32,737 nt of DNA from Gammaproteobacteria bacterium (GCA_002715785.1 PBAA01000018.1:4128-36864), one strand, 5' to 3'; numbered from the stretch's first letter, positions 9,186-20,367 are shown. Notes: generated by a model from the letters alone, not told the origin. Numbers and translations: made by a program.

Positions 9186-10052
9186 TCAGTCGCGCCACCA
9201 GGCCACCTTTGCGCTTGGATTAATCACATCCCCGTCCTTGAGTACGTCGATGGGATCGCGACCGTCCACTCCTATACCAAATCGGTGGTAGCCGAGTAAT
9301 CGTTGGAGCATCTTGGGCAGCTCCGCCGCCACCTCACGCGGTACTGATAACAACTGGATTTCCTGCGGTCGTAAGTACGCAACGTTATGGCTCATAAAAA
9401 ACCCGAGGCGTTCTCGATCTTGCGAGGTGTTGGCACCGCCGCCATGCCATAAACCGCCTTCCCACATCAACATTGTTCCAGCGCGCATAGTGACTTGTAA
9501 CGTGTCTATTGATTGATCAACGGGTCGATCGTGCCAATTGTGACTGTAGGGAACAATGTGTGTGGCCCCGTTTTCGACGTCGAAATCGTCGAGCGCAATC
9601 AACGCATTGCAAACGAAGTGAGGATGCGGCCTCTTGATGGGCCAAAGCCCGTCGTCCTGATGCAGGAATTGTTTGGTTTCGCCCGGAAGTAAGTTGAACA
9701 ACGTCGTCACGTTAATTTGAACCCGAGGCCCGAGCACACCTTCGATGAGAGCTCGGATACGGCGATCAAGAAAGAGGTAGTCGACGGCACGGGTTTTCGC
9801 CAGCAAGTTATGTGCCCTCAAGGTCTTGCCGGTGTCTGTACCGATCGCTCGCATTTCGGTGATGCGAACTTCGGTATCAAATGCGTGACGGATCCGAGCG
9901 ATTTCTTCGTCTTGGATAAAATCGGGGATGATGGTGTAGCCCTGGTCCTCAATTTCGGCAACGCGTTGGGTAACGTTGACCCCCTCGACGACGATCGCTT
10001 CGGCTTCAGCCGTTGTCACGAACAGTCCCCTGCAGACCGGTGAGCGATGCAT
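9186..10052 (-). CDS. Phytanoyl-CoA dioxygenase (PhyH) family protein
   Basis: 288 aa. FLHQDDGLWPIKR (HxD) and LWHGGGANTSQDRERLGFF (distal His and Arg). Confidence 0.88.
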   Translation of the reverse strand: MHRSPVCRGLFVTTAEAEAIVVEGVNVTQRVAEIEDQGYTIIPDFIQDEEIARIRHAFDTEVRITEMRAIGTDTGKTLRAHNLLAKTRAVDYLFLDRRIRALIEGVLGPRVQINVTTLFNLLPGETKQFLHQDDGLWPIKRPHPHFVCNALIALDDFDVENGATHIVPYSHNWHDRPVDQSIDTLQVTMRAGTMLMWEGGLWHGGGANTSQDRERLGFFMSHNVAYLRPQEIQLLSVPREVAAELPKMLQRLLGYHRFGIGVDGRDPIDVLKDGDVINPSAKVAWWRD

Positions 10053-10204
10053 TGATGTCGGATCCTTAATCCTCCTCGTGGTACCAGCCTCAAAATGGTG
10101 ATTGAGAGGCGTGTGCGAGCAAGCGTTCCATTTTATGGTAGCTGGCGCAAAAGTGAAAAGACGCTCTGTTTTGCCGATCTGGGTTTTCGTGGGATAGTTG
10201 AAGC

Positions 10205-10930
10205 ATGTTTATGAGTTCTCGAGCTTCCCGCTTCGTCTTCGCGGGCGCGTGCGTCGCGGTCCTTATGCTGTTGGTGGGAGCGCTCGGTAGTCGATATGGG
10301 CTTTGGCCGTTTCTCGTTGGGTTTTACTTTCTATTCGCTGGGATTTTAGTGGCACTGATTTGCGCGATTTGGGGTATCGCCGCGTTGGTGTTTTTGCGTG
10401 GGAAGGGCCGTATTGAAGCTCGTGCGCCTTTTGTCTATGGAACGATCCTCAGCGCGCTGGTGTTAGCCATCATGTTTGTGCAGTTCCTTGACGCGAGCCG
10501 TTTGCCTGCAATCCACGATATCTCCACCGATTCAGTCGATCCTCCTGAATTCGACCGTTTGATTGCCGTGCGTGGGACGACCAGTAACGATCTGACATAC
10601 ACCGATGCGGAAAGACAACAACAAGCGATGGCCTATCCGGAGATCAAAACAATGCGTACCCGACGCGATCTAAGCGAAAGTTTTGATCGCGTCTTAGTTG
10701 TGGCCAAAACACTGGGCTGGGAAATCGTTAATAGTGATCGCCGGTCAGGGATTGTCGAATCCACGGCGACGACGTTCTGGTTTGGATTTAAAGACGATGT
10801 CGTGATTCGCATTCGGGAAGAAAACGGAGGGACACTGATTGATTTGCGATCGGTGTCTCGAGTGGGCATGAGTGATTTGGGCGCAAACGCAGAGCGAATT
10901 GCTCGGTTCCTAGCTGAATTTGGCCGTTAA
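10205..10930 (+). CDS. DUF1499 domain protein with N-terminal transmembrane helices
   Basis: 241 aa. About 3 hydrophobic helices, then ...RVLVVAKTLGWEIVNSDRRSGIVESTATTFWFGFKDDVVIRI...VDLRS-type DUF1499 signature. Confidence 0.75.
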   Translation: MFMSSRASRFVFAGACVAVLMLLVGALGSRYGLWPFLVGFYFLFAGILVALICAIWGIAALVFLRGKGRIEARAPFVYGTILSALVLAIMFVQFLDASRLPAIHDISTDSVDPPEFDRLIAVRGTTSNDLTYTDAERQQQAMAYPEIKTMRTRRDLSESFDRVLVVAKTLGWEIVNSDRRSGIVESTATTFWFGFKDDVVIRIREENGGTLIDLRSVSRVGMSDLGANAERIARFLAEFGR

Positions 10931-11412
10931 AAACGAATTATTTTTGCTTCCAAGGAATCAAGTTCAACGATTCCGATGGCATTCAACCCTTGAATATGTC
11001 CCGCGCATTCTCCGGGATTAAATATCAATTGCGATGAACGATTTTCGATGCGTTGTAAGTGCGTATGGCCATGTAGAGCAAGGTCATGATCTGTCGTCAG
11101 TACGCCATCCAAATCGGCTGGATCGTGCACGATGATGACGCTACGAGATGCCCAGATCACTTCGTAGGGGGGATCTTGGAAGTGAAAACCATGTGCGGCG
11201 ATCGCCGAGTCGAGTGACGCACGCTCCTGGTCGTTATTGCCGAACACCCCGACCAGAGGCGACTTGAGGTCGGCCATCACGTCGAGCGTTTTAGCTTGCG
11301 TGATATCGCCAGTGTGGGCGACTACATCAACGTTCGCGTCGTTGAATAACTCAACAATCCGCGCGACATTCTTGAGGTTATTATGCGTATCGCTAACTAC
11401 CCCTATGCGCAT
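10927..11412 (-). CDS. YfcE/MJ0936-family metallophosphoesterase
   Basis: 161 aa. VVSDTHNN, VAHTGDI, VFGNND, VHDPAD, LHGHTHLQ metal-binding motifs. Confidence 0.88.
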   Translation of the reverse strand: MRIGVVSDTHNNLKNVARIVELFNDANVDVVAHTGDITQAKTLDVMADLKSPLVGVFGNNDQERASLDSAIAAHGFHFQDPPYEVIWASRSVIIVHDPADLDGVLTTDHDLALHGHTHLQRIENRSSQLIFNPGECAGHIQGLNAIGIVELDSLEAKIIRF

Positions 11413-11486
11413 GATGTACCGCCGTAAGACAGCGAACGAGGACCGCCAGCATAAGGGCTGGAAGTCCCCGATTCATTGCTCGTGAA

Positions 11487-12632
11487 TTACGACGCTTTTT
11501 CGAGGATGTGGATCCCGCACGCACTGCCTAACCCGATAACATGAGTTAGCCCAATGCGAGCGCCCTCGACTTGGCGTTGACCTGCTTCACCACGCAGATG
11601 CGTTGATACCTCGTAGATGTTTGCGATGCCTGTCGCTCCGAGCGGATGACCCTTGGAGAGCAAACCACCGGACACGTTTACGGGAACCTTCCCACCTAGT
11701 GCGACTTCTCCTTCGTCAATCATCCGGCCGGCTTCGCCGTCTTCGCAAAGTCCGAGGTTTTCATAATGGAGAATTTCTGCTGTCGCAAAACAGTCGTGTA
11801 ATTCCACCAGGTCGATGTCCTCGGCGCCAAGCCCTGCCATTTCGTAGGCGGCCGCGGCAGCTTTGCGCGTACATGTATTGACGTCGGGCATAACCAGATC
11901 ACGTTCCTGCCATGGATCCGAAGTCAGGACGGAAGCACGTACCTTGATCGCCCGGCTCATTAGGCCGAGTTCCTTAGCTTTCTTTTCGGAGGCGATGATT
12001 GCAGCAGCTGAACCGTCAACGTTGACCGAGCACATGAGTTTTGTATTTGGATACGAAATCATTTCGGCGTTCATCACCGTATCGAGTGGTGTTTCGATCT
12101 GGTACATCGCTTTGGGATTCATCGTCGAGTGGTGATGGTTCTTAACAGAAACTTTCGCGAACTGTTCGAACGTTGTGCCGTAATTTCGAGCATGCTCCAT
12201 ACCCGCCTCAGCGAATACCGACGGCATTGTTCCTGAACCTAGAAGGCCTTCTTTTGAGATACCTTTAGAACCTCCGGCACCGCCTAAAAGACCCTTTCCC
12301 ATCTGCTCGACGCCGACCGCGATCACTAAATCGTAAAGACCTGCCTTGACCGATGCCCACGCCTCCCGGAACGCGGTAGCTCCAGTGGCACACGCATTCG
12401 ATACGTTGACCACGGGAATTCCCGTTTGGCCAATTTCTTGGAGAATGCGCTGACCGACCATGCCGCTGGCTTGGCCCAGATTTCCGCAATAAAGAGCCTC
12501 CATGTCTTGAATGGTTAGGCCGCTGTCGTCGAGGGCTAGGTGGGCGGCTTCAGCGCCGATCTGTGGGACGGTTCTGTCGGGAAATCGCCCGAATTTGATC
12601 ATATCCACACCAACTACATATGCGTCTGTCAT
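11487..12632 (-). CDS. Thiolase-family protein (SCP2-thiolase / acetyl-CoA acetyltransferase-like)
   Basis: 381 aa. VSNACATGATAF (nucleophilic Cys), VELHDCFA, GGLLSKGHPLGATG, GLGSACGIHIL. Confidence 0.88.
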   Translation of the reverse strand: MTDAYVVGVDMIKFGRFPDRTVPQIGAEAAHLALDDSGLTIQDMEALYCGNLGQASGMVGQRILQEIGQTGIPVVNVSNACATGATAFREAWASVKAGLYDLVIAVGVEQMGKGLLGGAGGSKGISKEGLLGSGTMPSVFAEAGMEHARNYGTTFEQFAKVSVKNHHHSTMNPKAMYQIETPLDTVMNAEMISYPNTKLMCSVNVDGSAAAIIASEKKAKELGLMSRAIKVRASVLTSDPWQERDLVMPDVNTCTRKAAAAAYEMAGLGAEDIDLVELHDCFATAEILHYENLGLCEDGEAGRMIDEGEVALGGKVPVNVSGGLLSKGHPLGATGIANIYEVSTHLRGEAGQRQVEGARIGLTHVIGLGSACGIHILEKAS

Positions 12633-12643
12633 TTGATGATTCC

Positions 12644-13069
12644 TCAGCTGGCTGCGTTGCTTGGTTGAAAGAAGTAGGAAAGATACGAATTACCTTCCCC
12701 GTCTTTGCGGCCTAGCGCGTCGTCGTACACCACGTCGACGGGCATGCCGAATTCGATTTTTTCCGGTTCGGGATCAACATTGATCAGGTTTCCTTTGATG
12801 GTGCCGCCTCCTTCCAAATCGACAATCGCCGAAATGTAGGGAACGTCAATACCTGGAAAAGATCGATGCACGATGGAATAAGCATATAGGGTACCGCTAT
12901 TGGCCAACGTCACGGTTTCCATTTGATCGCGCTCACCACACTTCGAACAGTTGGCGCGTTCTCCCAAGAAAATCGCTTCACAAGACGAACACTTGTATCC
13001 CTCAAGGTACGGATCGCCATCTTCCGGAATCTTCAGATAGTCAACCGCGGGTAAAGGGTTGTCGGACAT
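12644..13069 (-). CDS. Zn-ribbon/OB-fold (DUF35) protein, acyl-CoA-binding partner of the thiolase
   Basis: Zn ribbon CSSCEAIFLGERANCSKCG followed by an OB-fold-like region (LYAYSIVHRSFPGIDVPYISAIVDLEGGGTIKGNLI). Start set at ATG 13069, which has a purine-rich gggggaga Shine-Dalgarno; the track start of 13093 lies further upstream. Confidence 0.85.
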   Translation of the reverse strand: MSDNPLPAVDYLKIPEDGDPYLEGYKCSSCEAIFLGERANCSKCGERDQMETVTLANSGTLYAYSIVHRSFPGIDVPYISAIVDLEGGGTIKGNLINVDPEPEKIEFGMPVDVVYDDALGRKDGEGNSYLSYFFQPSNAAS

Positions 13070-13120
13070 AGTCTCCCCCGTGTCCAAATCCATTAACTGT
13101 TAGAGAATACGGTATGGTTG

Positions 13121-13139
13121 CAGCCGATACTAGCGGCTG
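13121..13139. promoter_or_regulatory. Candidate operator palindrome CAGCCG-atactag-CGGCTG
   Basis: Perfect 6-bp inverted arms around a partly symmetric 7-nt spacer, in the divergent intergenic region 13070-13259. Confidence 0.4.
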
Positions 13140-13259
13140 AGTTGGTCGGTTTTGAGTCTGATCGTACGTAGGGTTAGAGCGGACGAAAGCCACTTCATCG
13201 ACTACGTCACTGAGAAATTGCATTTTGGTGTAGGTATCAAACCCACTTAACATGCGCGG

Positions 13260-14516
13260 ATGAATCTATCCTCCATATCGGAAGCCTGTCACGTCATCGG
13301 GATTTGCGGAGGGGCGGTTGGTGGTTCGGAGGCTGCCGCACTTATTGCGAAATCCGGATCGATCGCAGTCGTCTTTGAACAAAATATGCGGCCTTACGGG
13401 AAGATCGAGGATGGTCTTCCGCGGTGGCACTCCAAGCTGCGTAACAAAGAGTACGCCAAGATTGACGAGAACCTTTCGACCCCAGGGGTGGTTTTTGTTC
13501 CGGGCACGCGACTGGGTGAAGATCTCTCGTTTTCTTCTCTCTCGAATGATGTCGGTCTAAGCGCTTTAATCCTCGCTCATGGCGCGTGGCGCGACCGCCC
13601 TCTGCCAATCGAGGGTGTTGATCGCTTTATCGGAAATGGGCTGAGCTATCAGAACCCCTTCGTTTATTGGTTCAATCACTACGAGGAAATTGGATTTTCT
13701 GGTGAAAACTTTCCTATCCACGACGACGCCATGGTCATCGGAGGAGGTTTGGCTTCGATCGATGTCTGCAAGATCTTAAACCTTGAGCTATACGCTCGAG
13801 CCTTGGGGGACCGCGGGATTAAAGTTGATATCGAAGAGATGGAAGTGCGGGGAATCCCAAGAACGCTGGAGACGCACGGGCTCGCGGTAGACGACCTCAA
13901 CATTCAAGGCTGCACGCTTTTTTATCGACGAGATAAAGAAGATATGCCTCTTGAGAACGTAAGAAATCCAAGCGCTCAGCGCCTGGAGAAACTCAAAGGC
14001 ACTCGAGCAAAAATCATGGACAAAGTGATTCGGAAGTACTTAGTGCGGTTTTACCCGAATGCTATTCCCGTCGAGGCCGTCGAAAAAGACGGGAGGTTAG
14101 ATGGCTTCATCTTTCAACGGACAAAAATAGTTGATGGGCGAGTTTTAAGAATAGAGAACACTGAGTTCACAACACGTTCAAAACAGATAATTAGCTCGAT
14201 AGGGAGCACGCCCGTACCAATTGATGGCGTACCGATGGAGGGTGAGTTGTACCAGTGGCAAAACAGGGAAGAGGGGCGCCTTGTGGATGGGGTATACGGG
14301 CTCGGCAACGTCCTCACCGGTAAGGGTAATATCGTGGAGAGTCGCCGCAACTCAAAAGAAATCACCCCAAAGGTCGTTGATCAAGCGCTTGCCAGTCCGA
14401 AAATTCCCGCGGACGGGGTTTCGGAGATCATGAGTTTAATTCGAACCCGCTGGGATACCGTCGGATATCCAGGTGAGTACGAAGATTGGATTGCTTCGAA
14501 GCCGCCGGCCGCCTAG
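13260..14516 (+). CDS. FAD/NAD(P)-dependent oxidoreductase (ferredoxin-NADP+/adrenodoxin-reductase-like)
   Basis: 418 aa. N-terminal nucleotide-binding VIGICGGAVGGSEAAALIAKSG, AMVIGGGLASIDVCKIL, and GVYGLGNVLTGKGNIVESRRNSKE resembling the FAD-contacting end of this family. Confidence 0.72.
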   Translation: MNLSSISEACHVIGICGGAVGGSEAAALIAKSGSIAVVFEQNMRPYGKIEDGLPRWHSKLRNKEYAKIDENLSTPGVVFVPGTRLGEDLSFSSLSNDVGLSALILAHGAWRDRPLPIEGVDRFIGNGLSYQNPFVYWFNHYEEIGFSGENFPIHDDAMVIGGGLASIDVCKILNLELYARALGDRGIKVDIEEMEVRGIPRTLETHGLAVDDLNIQGCTLFYRRDKEDMPLENVRNPSAQRLEKLKGTRAKIMDKVIRKYLVRFYPNAIPVEAVEKDGRLDGFIFQRTKIVDGRVLRIENTEFTTRSKQIISSIGSTPVPIDGVPMEGELYQWQNREEGRLVDGVYGLGNVLTGKGNIVESRRNSKEITPKVVDQALASPKIPADGVSEIMSLIRTRWDTVGYPGEYEDWIASKPPAA

Positions 14517-14552
14517 GTCTTTATAAGAAAATGGGGCTGTGCCCGGAGCGCC

Positions 14553-16004
14553 TCATGGGGTTGGGGGTAAAACGCTAAGTTCACGACGAAGAATCTCATT
14601 AACTTGTTTGGGATTGGCTTGACCGTTTGTTGCTTTCATAACTTGGCCGACGAAAAAACCGAGTATTTTCTCTTTGCCATCGCGAAACTGTCCGACCTGG
14701 CCGGGGTGGTCGCTGATTATTTGGGATACCACGTTTTCTAATTCGCTAGTGTCGTTTAGTTGTCGCAAACCTTGATTTTCGATGGTTCCGTCCACACTCC
14801 CACCTTCAGCCCATAATGTTTCGAAAACCGACTTCGCAATCTTTCCGGTGATGGTCTCATCTTGGATGCGTTGGATTAGTGTTCCAAGTTCATCGGGTGC
14901 GATTGGGACGTTGGCAAAACTGATTTCGTCGCGGTTGAGCGCGGCGGCGACATCACCGAGGATCCAGTTCGCGGCGAGTTTTACGTCGATCCCACGTTCC
15001 GCTACCGCGTCGAAGTATCTCGCCGCGTTAAGGTCTTCGATGAGGCGACCCTCTTCATAATCGGTAAGACCAAGTTCAAGTACGTATCGGTTTCGTTTTG
15101 CTGTCGGGAGTTCAGGTACCGTCACCCGTACCGATTCAATCATCTCGTCGGTTATGTCGACAGGCAAGAGGTCGGGATCTGGGAAATAACGATAATCGTC
15201 CGATGACTCCTTTGAACGCATGGATCGGGTTTCATCTCGCTCGGAATCATAAAGTCTTGTTTCAAGAACGACTTCGCCACCGGCGTCGAGGACGGCAATT
15301 TGGCGATCTATTTCGTACTCAAGCGCTTTTTCGACGAACCGAAACGAATTGACGTTCTTGATTTCCGTGCGTTCGCCGAGGGTCTCGACCCCCTTGGGCC
15401 GTATGGAAATATTTGCGTCACAGCGCATGGAGCCTTCGTTAAGATTGCCGTCACAGATTTCGAGAGTAGTGACGAGGCCATGTAGCTCTCGAAAATACGC
15501 AGCGGCCTCTGCTGCTGAGTACAATTCGGGCTCAGAGACTATTTCAAGCAAGGGCGTTCCCGCTCGGTTTAGATCAATTCCGGTAAAACCATCGTAAGCG
15601 GTGTGAATGGATTTACCGGCGTCTTCTTCGAGGTGAGCCCGCGTGATGCCAATCTCGCGAATCGATCCGTCGCTGAGGAAAATTGGTAAAGCACCTCGCC
15701 CCACAATGGGTTGGTCGAGTTGACTTATTTGGTAGCCCTTTGGCAAGTCAGGGTAAAAGTAGTTCTTACGATCAAAACGGCACGATGAAGCGATCTCAGC
15801 ATCAATGGCGAGACCGAACTTGATCGCCATACGTATTGGCTCTTCATTTAATACTGGGAGCACACCTGGTAACGCGATGTCGACGGCGTTTGCATTACTG
15901 TTCGGATATTCACCGAAAGAGGTAGCGGCGCGCGAAAATATCTTTGAACGTGTCGCAAGCTGAACATGAACTTCCAATCCAATCACGGCTTCCCATTCAG
16001 TCAT
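14553..16004 (-). CDS. gatB: Aspartyl/glutamyl-tRNA amidotransferase subunit B
   Basis: [24 protein letters not shown]..., [30 protein letters not shown]-terminal [13 protein letters not shown]. Start at ATG 16004 rather than the longer track ORF start 16112. Confidence 0.97.
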   Translation of the reverse strand: MTEWEAVIGLEVHVQLATRSKIFSRAATSFGEYPNSNANAVDIALPGVLPVLNEEPIRMAIKFGLAIDAEIASSCRFDRKNYFYPDLPKGYQISQLDQPIVGRGALPIFLSDGSIREIGITRAHLEEDAGKSIHTAYDGFTGIDLNRAGTPLLEIVSEPELYSAAEAAAYFRELHGLVTTLEICDGNLNEGSMRCDANISIRPKGVETLGERTEIKNVNSFRFVEKALEYEIDRQIAVLDAGGEVVLETRLYDSERDETRSMRSKESSDDYRYFPDPDLLPVDITDEMIESVRVTVPELPTAKRNRYVLELGLTDYEEGRLIEDLNAARYFDAVAERGIDVKLAANWILGDVAAALNRDEISFANVPIAPDELGTLIQRIQDETITGKIAKSVFETLWAEGGSVDGTIENQGLRQLNDTSELENVVSQIISDHPGQVGQFRDGKEKILGFFVGQVMKATNGQANPKQVNEILRRELSVLPPTP

Positions 16005-17439
16005 GTTCGTACGCCGGATGAAGTGCGTGCCAGTCGGTTTCATTTTGATATTGGCATCCGAGCGAGAGGATCGATGATTCGCCAAAATGCGGGCCAATGA
16101 GTTGCATCCCAACGGGCATTTGTTCTCTCATTCCGCATGGCAGTGAGAGGGCGGGAAGCCCCGCGAGACTGGCCGGGGTCGTGTAGATATCTTGTTGGTA
16201 CATCCCGACTGGATCTTCGATCAATGCTTCGCGTTCGAAGGCGGTTGACGGCGAGACAGGCGTGAGGAGGACGTCAACTTCCATGAAGGCGTCTAAGAAA
16301 TCCTGACGAATAAGACGGCGGATTTGTTGGGCTTTCAAGTAGTAAGCGTCGTAGTAACCCACTGATAGCGCATAAGTACCTGTCAAGATGCGTCGTTTAA
16401 CTTCGCTGCCGAAGCCCTCGGTACGGGAAAATTGATAAAGATCGTCTAGATTCTCGGGCGACGTAGTTCGATGCCCGTAACGAACACCGTCATAACGCGA
16501 CAGATTAGTCGAGGCCTCCGCTCCAGCGATCACATAATAAACTGCGATCGCCGCTTCGGTGTGCGGTAACTCCACTGGAACGCAGTCATGACCCAACGAT
16601 TCAAGTGTGTGACGAGCTGCTTCAAGAACCTTGGCCATCGAGGAATCGAGGTCGTTCCAGTATTGGGACGGGATGCCTATCTTCAGGGGGCGACGCGAGC
16701 TATCGATATCTGTCGCTTCGGCGATCGCGCTGGTTGAATCATTCGGATCGTGTCCTTCCATTGCGTTAAGTAAGGTCCCAGCATCTGAGGCCGTACATGC
16801 AATAGGCCCGCCTTGATCCAAACTTGAGGCAAACGCAATCATGCCGTAACGAGAAACTCTCCCGTAAGTCGGTTTTAAGCCGGTAACACCACAAAAACTC
16901 GCGGGCTGCCGGATTGAACCTCCGGTATCGCTACCGGTGCAAGCGGCGGCCAGGCCCGCTGCGACTGCCGCGGCTGAACCGCCAGAGGACCCGCCGGGAA
17001 CGCAAGCTTGATTCCATGGATTCTTTACCGGTCCGTAGAAGCTGGTTTCATTACTCGAACCCATCGCGAATTCGTCCATATTGGTTTTACCAAGAGTTAT
17101 GGCACCAGCCTTACGTAGCCGGTCGACAACCGTGGCGTCGTATGGGGCGACAAAATTGTGGAGCATGCGGGATGCGCAGCTCGTTAATAATCCCTCGGTG
17201 CAGAAAAGATCCTTATGGGCGATAGGAATTCCTGTTAGCGGGCCGGTACGCTTATCAGCGATGGCTTTATCGGCGCTTTTGGCAGCAGCGAGAGCGCGGT
17301 CGGAGTCAACAGTTATAAAGCAGTTAAGATCCGCTGCGGCATTGATTCGACCGAGATAAAAATGCACAAGTTCCTCGGCACTGAAGTCGCCGTTGTCAAG
17401 GCCAGAACGCAGCTGAGCCATATTCGCGTATGGGTTCAT
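15997..17439 (-). CDS. gatA: Aspartyl/glutamyl-tRNA amidotransferase subunit A
   Basis: 480 aa. Amidase signature [36 protein letters not shown]; overlaps gatB and gatC. Confidence 0.97.
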   Translation of the reverse strand: MNPYANMAQLRSGLDNGDFSAEELVHFYLGRINAAADLNCFITVDSDRALAAAKSADKAIADKRTGPLTGIPIAHKDLFCTEGLLTSCASRMLHNFVAPYDATVVDRLRKAGAITLGKTNMDEFAMGSSNETSFYGPVKNPWNQACVPGGSSGGSAAAVAAGLAAACTGSDTGGSIRQPASFCGVTGLKPTYGRVSRYGMIAFASSLDQGGPIACTASDAGTLLNAMEGHDPNDSTSAIAEATDIDSSRRPLKIGIPSQYWNDLDSSMAKVLEAARHTLESLGHDCVPVELPHTEAAIAVYYVIAGAEASTNLSRYDGVRYGHRTTSPENLDDLYQFSRTEGFGSEVKRRILTGTYALSVGYYDAYYLKAQQIRRLIRQDFLDAFMEVDVLLTPVSPSTAFEREALIEDPVGMYQQDIYTTPASLAGLPALSLPCGMREQMPVGMQLIGPHFGESSILSLGCQYQNETDWHALHPAYEHD

Positions 17440-17717
17440 TCCACGACCCTTGGAACCAAATAGAGGCCATCACGCGTTTGTGGAGCTATCGCCTGATACC
17501 GTTCTTGTTCGAACGAGGTGTCAGGCTCATCGGGTCTAAATCGTTGGTTGACCTCGAGAGGATGTGCTAGCGGCTTAACCCCATCGGTATCGATGGATTG
17601 CATGAAATCGACCAATTCAACGATGGAAGATAAGTCCCGTAACAGCTTTTCGCGATCGTCTGGTTGCAACGAGAGTTGGCATAGCGATAGCAGTTTGTCG
17701 ATCGTTTGTTGGTCCAC
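17436..17717 (-). CDS. gatC: Aspartyl/glutamyl-tRNA amidotransferase subunit C
   Basis: 93 aa. Typical GatC length and pattern (LCQLSL...LSSIVELVDFMQSIDTDGVKPLAHPLE...R.D); gatCAB order. Confidence 0.93.
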   Translation of the reverse strand: MDQQTIDKLLSLCQLSLQPDDREKLLRDLSSIVELVDFMQSIDTDGVKPLAHPLEVNQRFRPDEPDTSFEQERYQAIAPQTRDGLYLVPRVVE

Positions 17718-17834
17718 TTTCAGGCCATTTCAGCGTGTCAGAGGCCGCATAATCTAAAACAGGTTCGGCGAATTGGCCAAGGTCTTTTATATGAGGACCG
17801 AAGCGCCAGCATACAACAAACAGAATCGCGATAA

Positions 17835-18947
<1,113 letters not shown>

Positions 18948-19045
18948 GCCGCCGTAAAGGGACGCCGAAACGCTATAGCGGCCCGAGGTTTGTTGTTGCC
19001 CTACTGTACAATTATTTTTCTGTACGAATGACCGGGTGAACGACA

Positions 19046-19876
19046 ATTAGGCGACTGTTTACCACTGAATCGAGTTCAAAGTACGTTCTATTTGCTCTGT
19101 CGTTAATTTCAGCTTGCTTGCTATTGGTGGAGTCCTATAACGAGACGTTACTCGACCCGCTAAAGCAAGGGGTTGCCATAGTCGCAAGGCCAATCCAATC
19201 GATTGCTGAAGCCCCTTATTTTCTGACGGACGCGTCGATCGATTTTTTCTCTTCTCGAAATAACTTGCAGAAAGAGAACTCTATTCTGGAAAACCGGATA
19301 CGCGAACTTTCCTATGGTTCGCAGCGACTGGCCGCGGTCGAATCTGAAAATACTCGCTTGAGAGAGCTGCTTGGAAGTCGCAAGCGCTTGTCCGGAGATG
19401 TTTTGGTTGCAGAAATTGTGGGAATCGATCCCAACATACAGAGGCGCGAGGTAGTTATTGACAAAGGGACGGTTGACGGCGTGCGGGTCCGTCAGGCGGT
19501 GATCGAAGCTGAAGGCTTGTTCGGCCAGGTCATTGCGACCACCCGGTCCAGCGCTCGGGTTTTAATGGTGTCAGATCCGAGGCATGCAATTCCAGTAGAG
19601 GTTGTTCGGTCCGGATTTCGTTCAATTGCGGTGGGAATGGGTCTTAGCGATCGTCTTTATCTTGAAAACGTGTCTACCACAGCGGATCTCATAATAGGCG
19701 ATGTGCTGGTTAGTTCCGGATTGGGTGAGAGGTTTCCCAGGGGGTATCCAGTCGGCGAAGTACGATCGGTTGACATCGACCCAGCGAGGAACTACGCGGA
19801 CGTTTACACGAGTATTCAGGCTCGGCTAGATACGAGTCGTCATGTACTTATCTTGTTTGACGGGATGGCCCCATGA
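19046..19876 (+). CDS. mreC: Rod shape-determining protein MreC; probable non-AUG (ATT) start
   Basis: ...RNNLQKENSILENRIREL coiled coil, VAEIVGIDPNIQRREVVIDKGTVDGVRVRQAVI, GLFGQVI. The ORF track begins at TTG 19118. Extending to ATT 19046 restores the cytoplasmic stretch and TM helix (xRRLFTTESSSKYVLFALSLISACLLLVES). Confidence 0.85.
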   Translation: MRRLFTTESSSKYVLFALSLISACLLLVESYNETLLDPLKQGVAIVARPIQSIAEAPYFLTDASIDFFSSRNNLQKENSILENRIRELSYGSQRLAAVESENTRLRELLGSRKRLSGDVLVAEIVGIDPNIQRREVVIDKGTVDGVRVRQAVIEAEGLFGQVIATTRSSARVLMVSDPRHAIPVEVVRSGFRSIAVGMGLSDRLYLENVSTTADLIIGDVLVSSGLGERFPRGYPVGEVRSVDIDPARNYADVYTSIQARLDTSRHVLILFDGMAP

Positions 19877-20367
19877 ACACGCCGGTTCGTGGAATCGTCG
19901 TTCTACTCATTCTTCTGATCGGACTACTTTTGACCGTTGGCCATTTACCCCGAGTGCTTCCGGACTGGATCGGGTGGTTGCGCCCAGAATGGATGGTGTT
20001 GATTTGTTTTTTTTGGGCAATCGAATTACCAGAGCGAATAGGCTTGGTAAGTGTTTGGGCGTGTGGATCAGTTATGGATGTCATGGTTGGCGATGCAATC
20101 GGTACAAACGGCGCCTGTTTAGCTTTAGTCTCGTTTGTTGGTTGGAAGCTGCAGTCCCGAGTAAGTCTCTATTCACCTTTCCAACAAATTGCGCTGATGT
20201 TTGTGATCTCTCTGGGCGTTCTTTGGATCAAGGCCGTTATTGACAATCTCTTCAATGGCGTTGCGTTTACAACACATATTCTAGTGAACGCGGCCTGCAC
20301 CAGCTTGTGGTGGATCCTAATATCTAGGGTGCTTGGCCGCGTCAAAACGCGGTTCGATATTCGGTGA
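19873..20367 (+). CDS. mreD: Rod shape-determining protein MreD
   Basis: 164 aa, hydrophobic, overlaps mreC by ATGA, in mreBCD order (RPEWMVLICFFWAIELPERIGL...). Confidence 0.92.
   Translation: MNTPVRGIVVLLILLIGLLLTVGHLPRVLPDWIGWLRPEWMVLICFFWAIELPERIGLVSVWACGSVMDVMVGDAIGTNGACLALVSFVGWKLQSRVSLYSPFQQIALMFVISLGVLWIKAVIDNLFNGVAFTTHILVNAACTSLWWILISRVLGRVKTRFDIR

Noticed and set aside
10087-10113. Imperfect inverted repeat GCCTCAA...TTGAGaGGC between PhyH and DUF1499 genes
   Set aside because: One-base bulge and long spacer in a short region; insufficient to call an operator or terminator.
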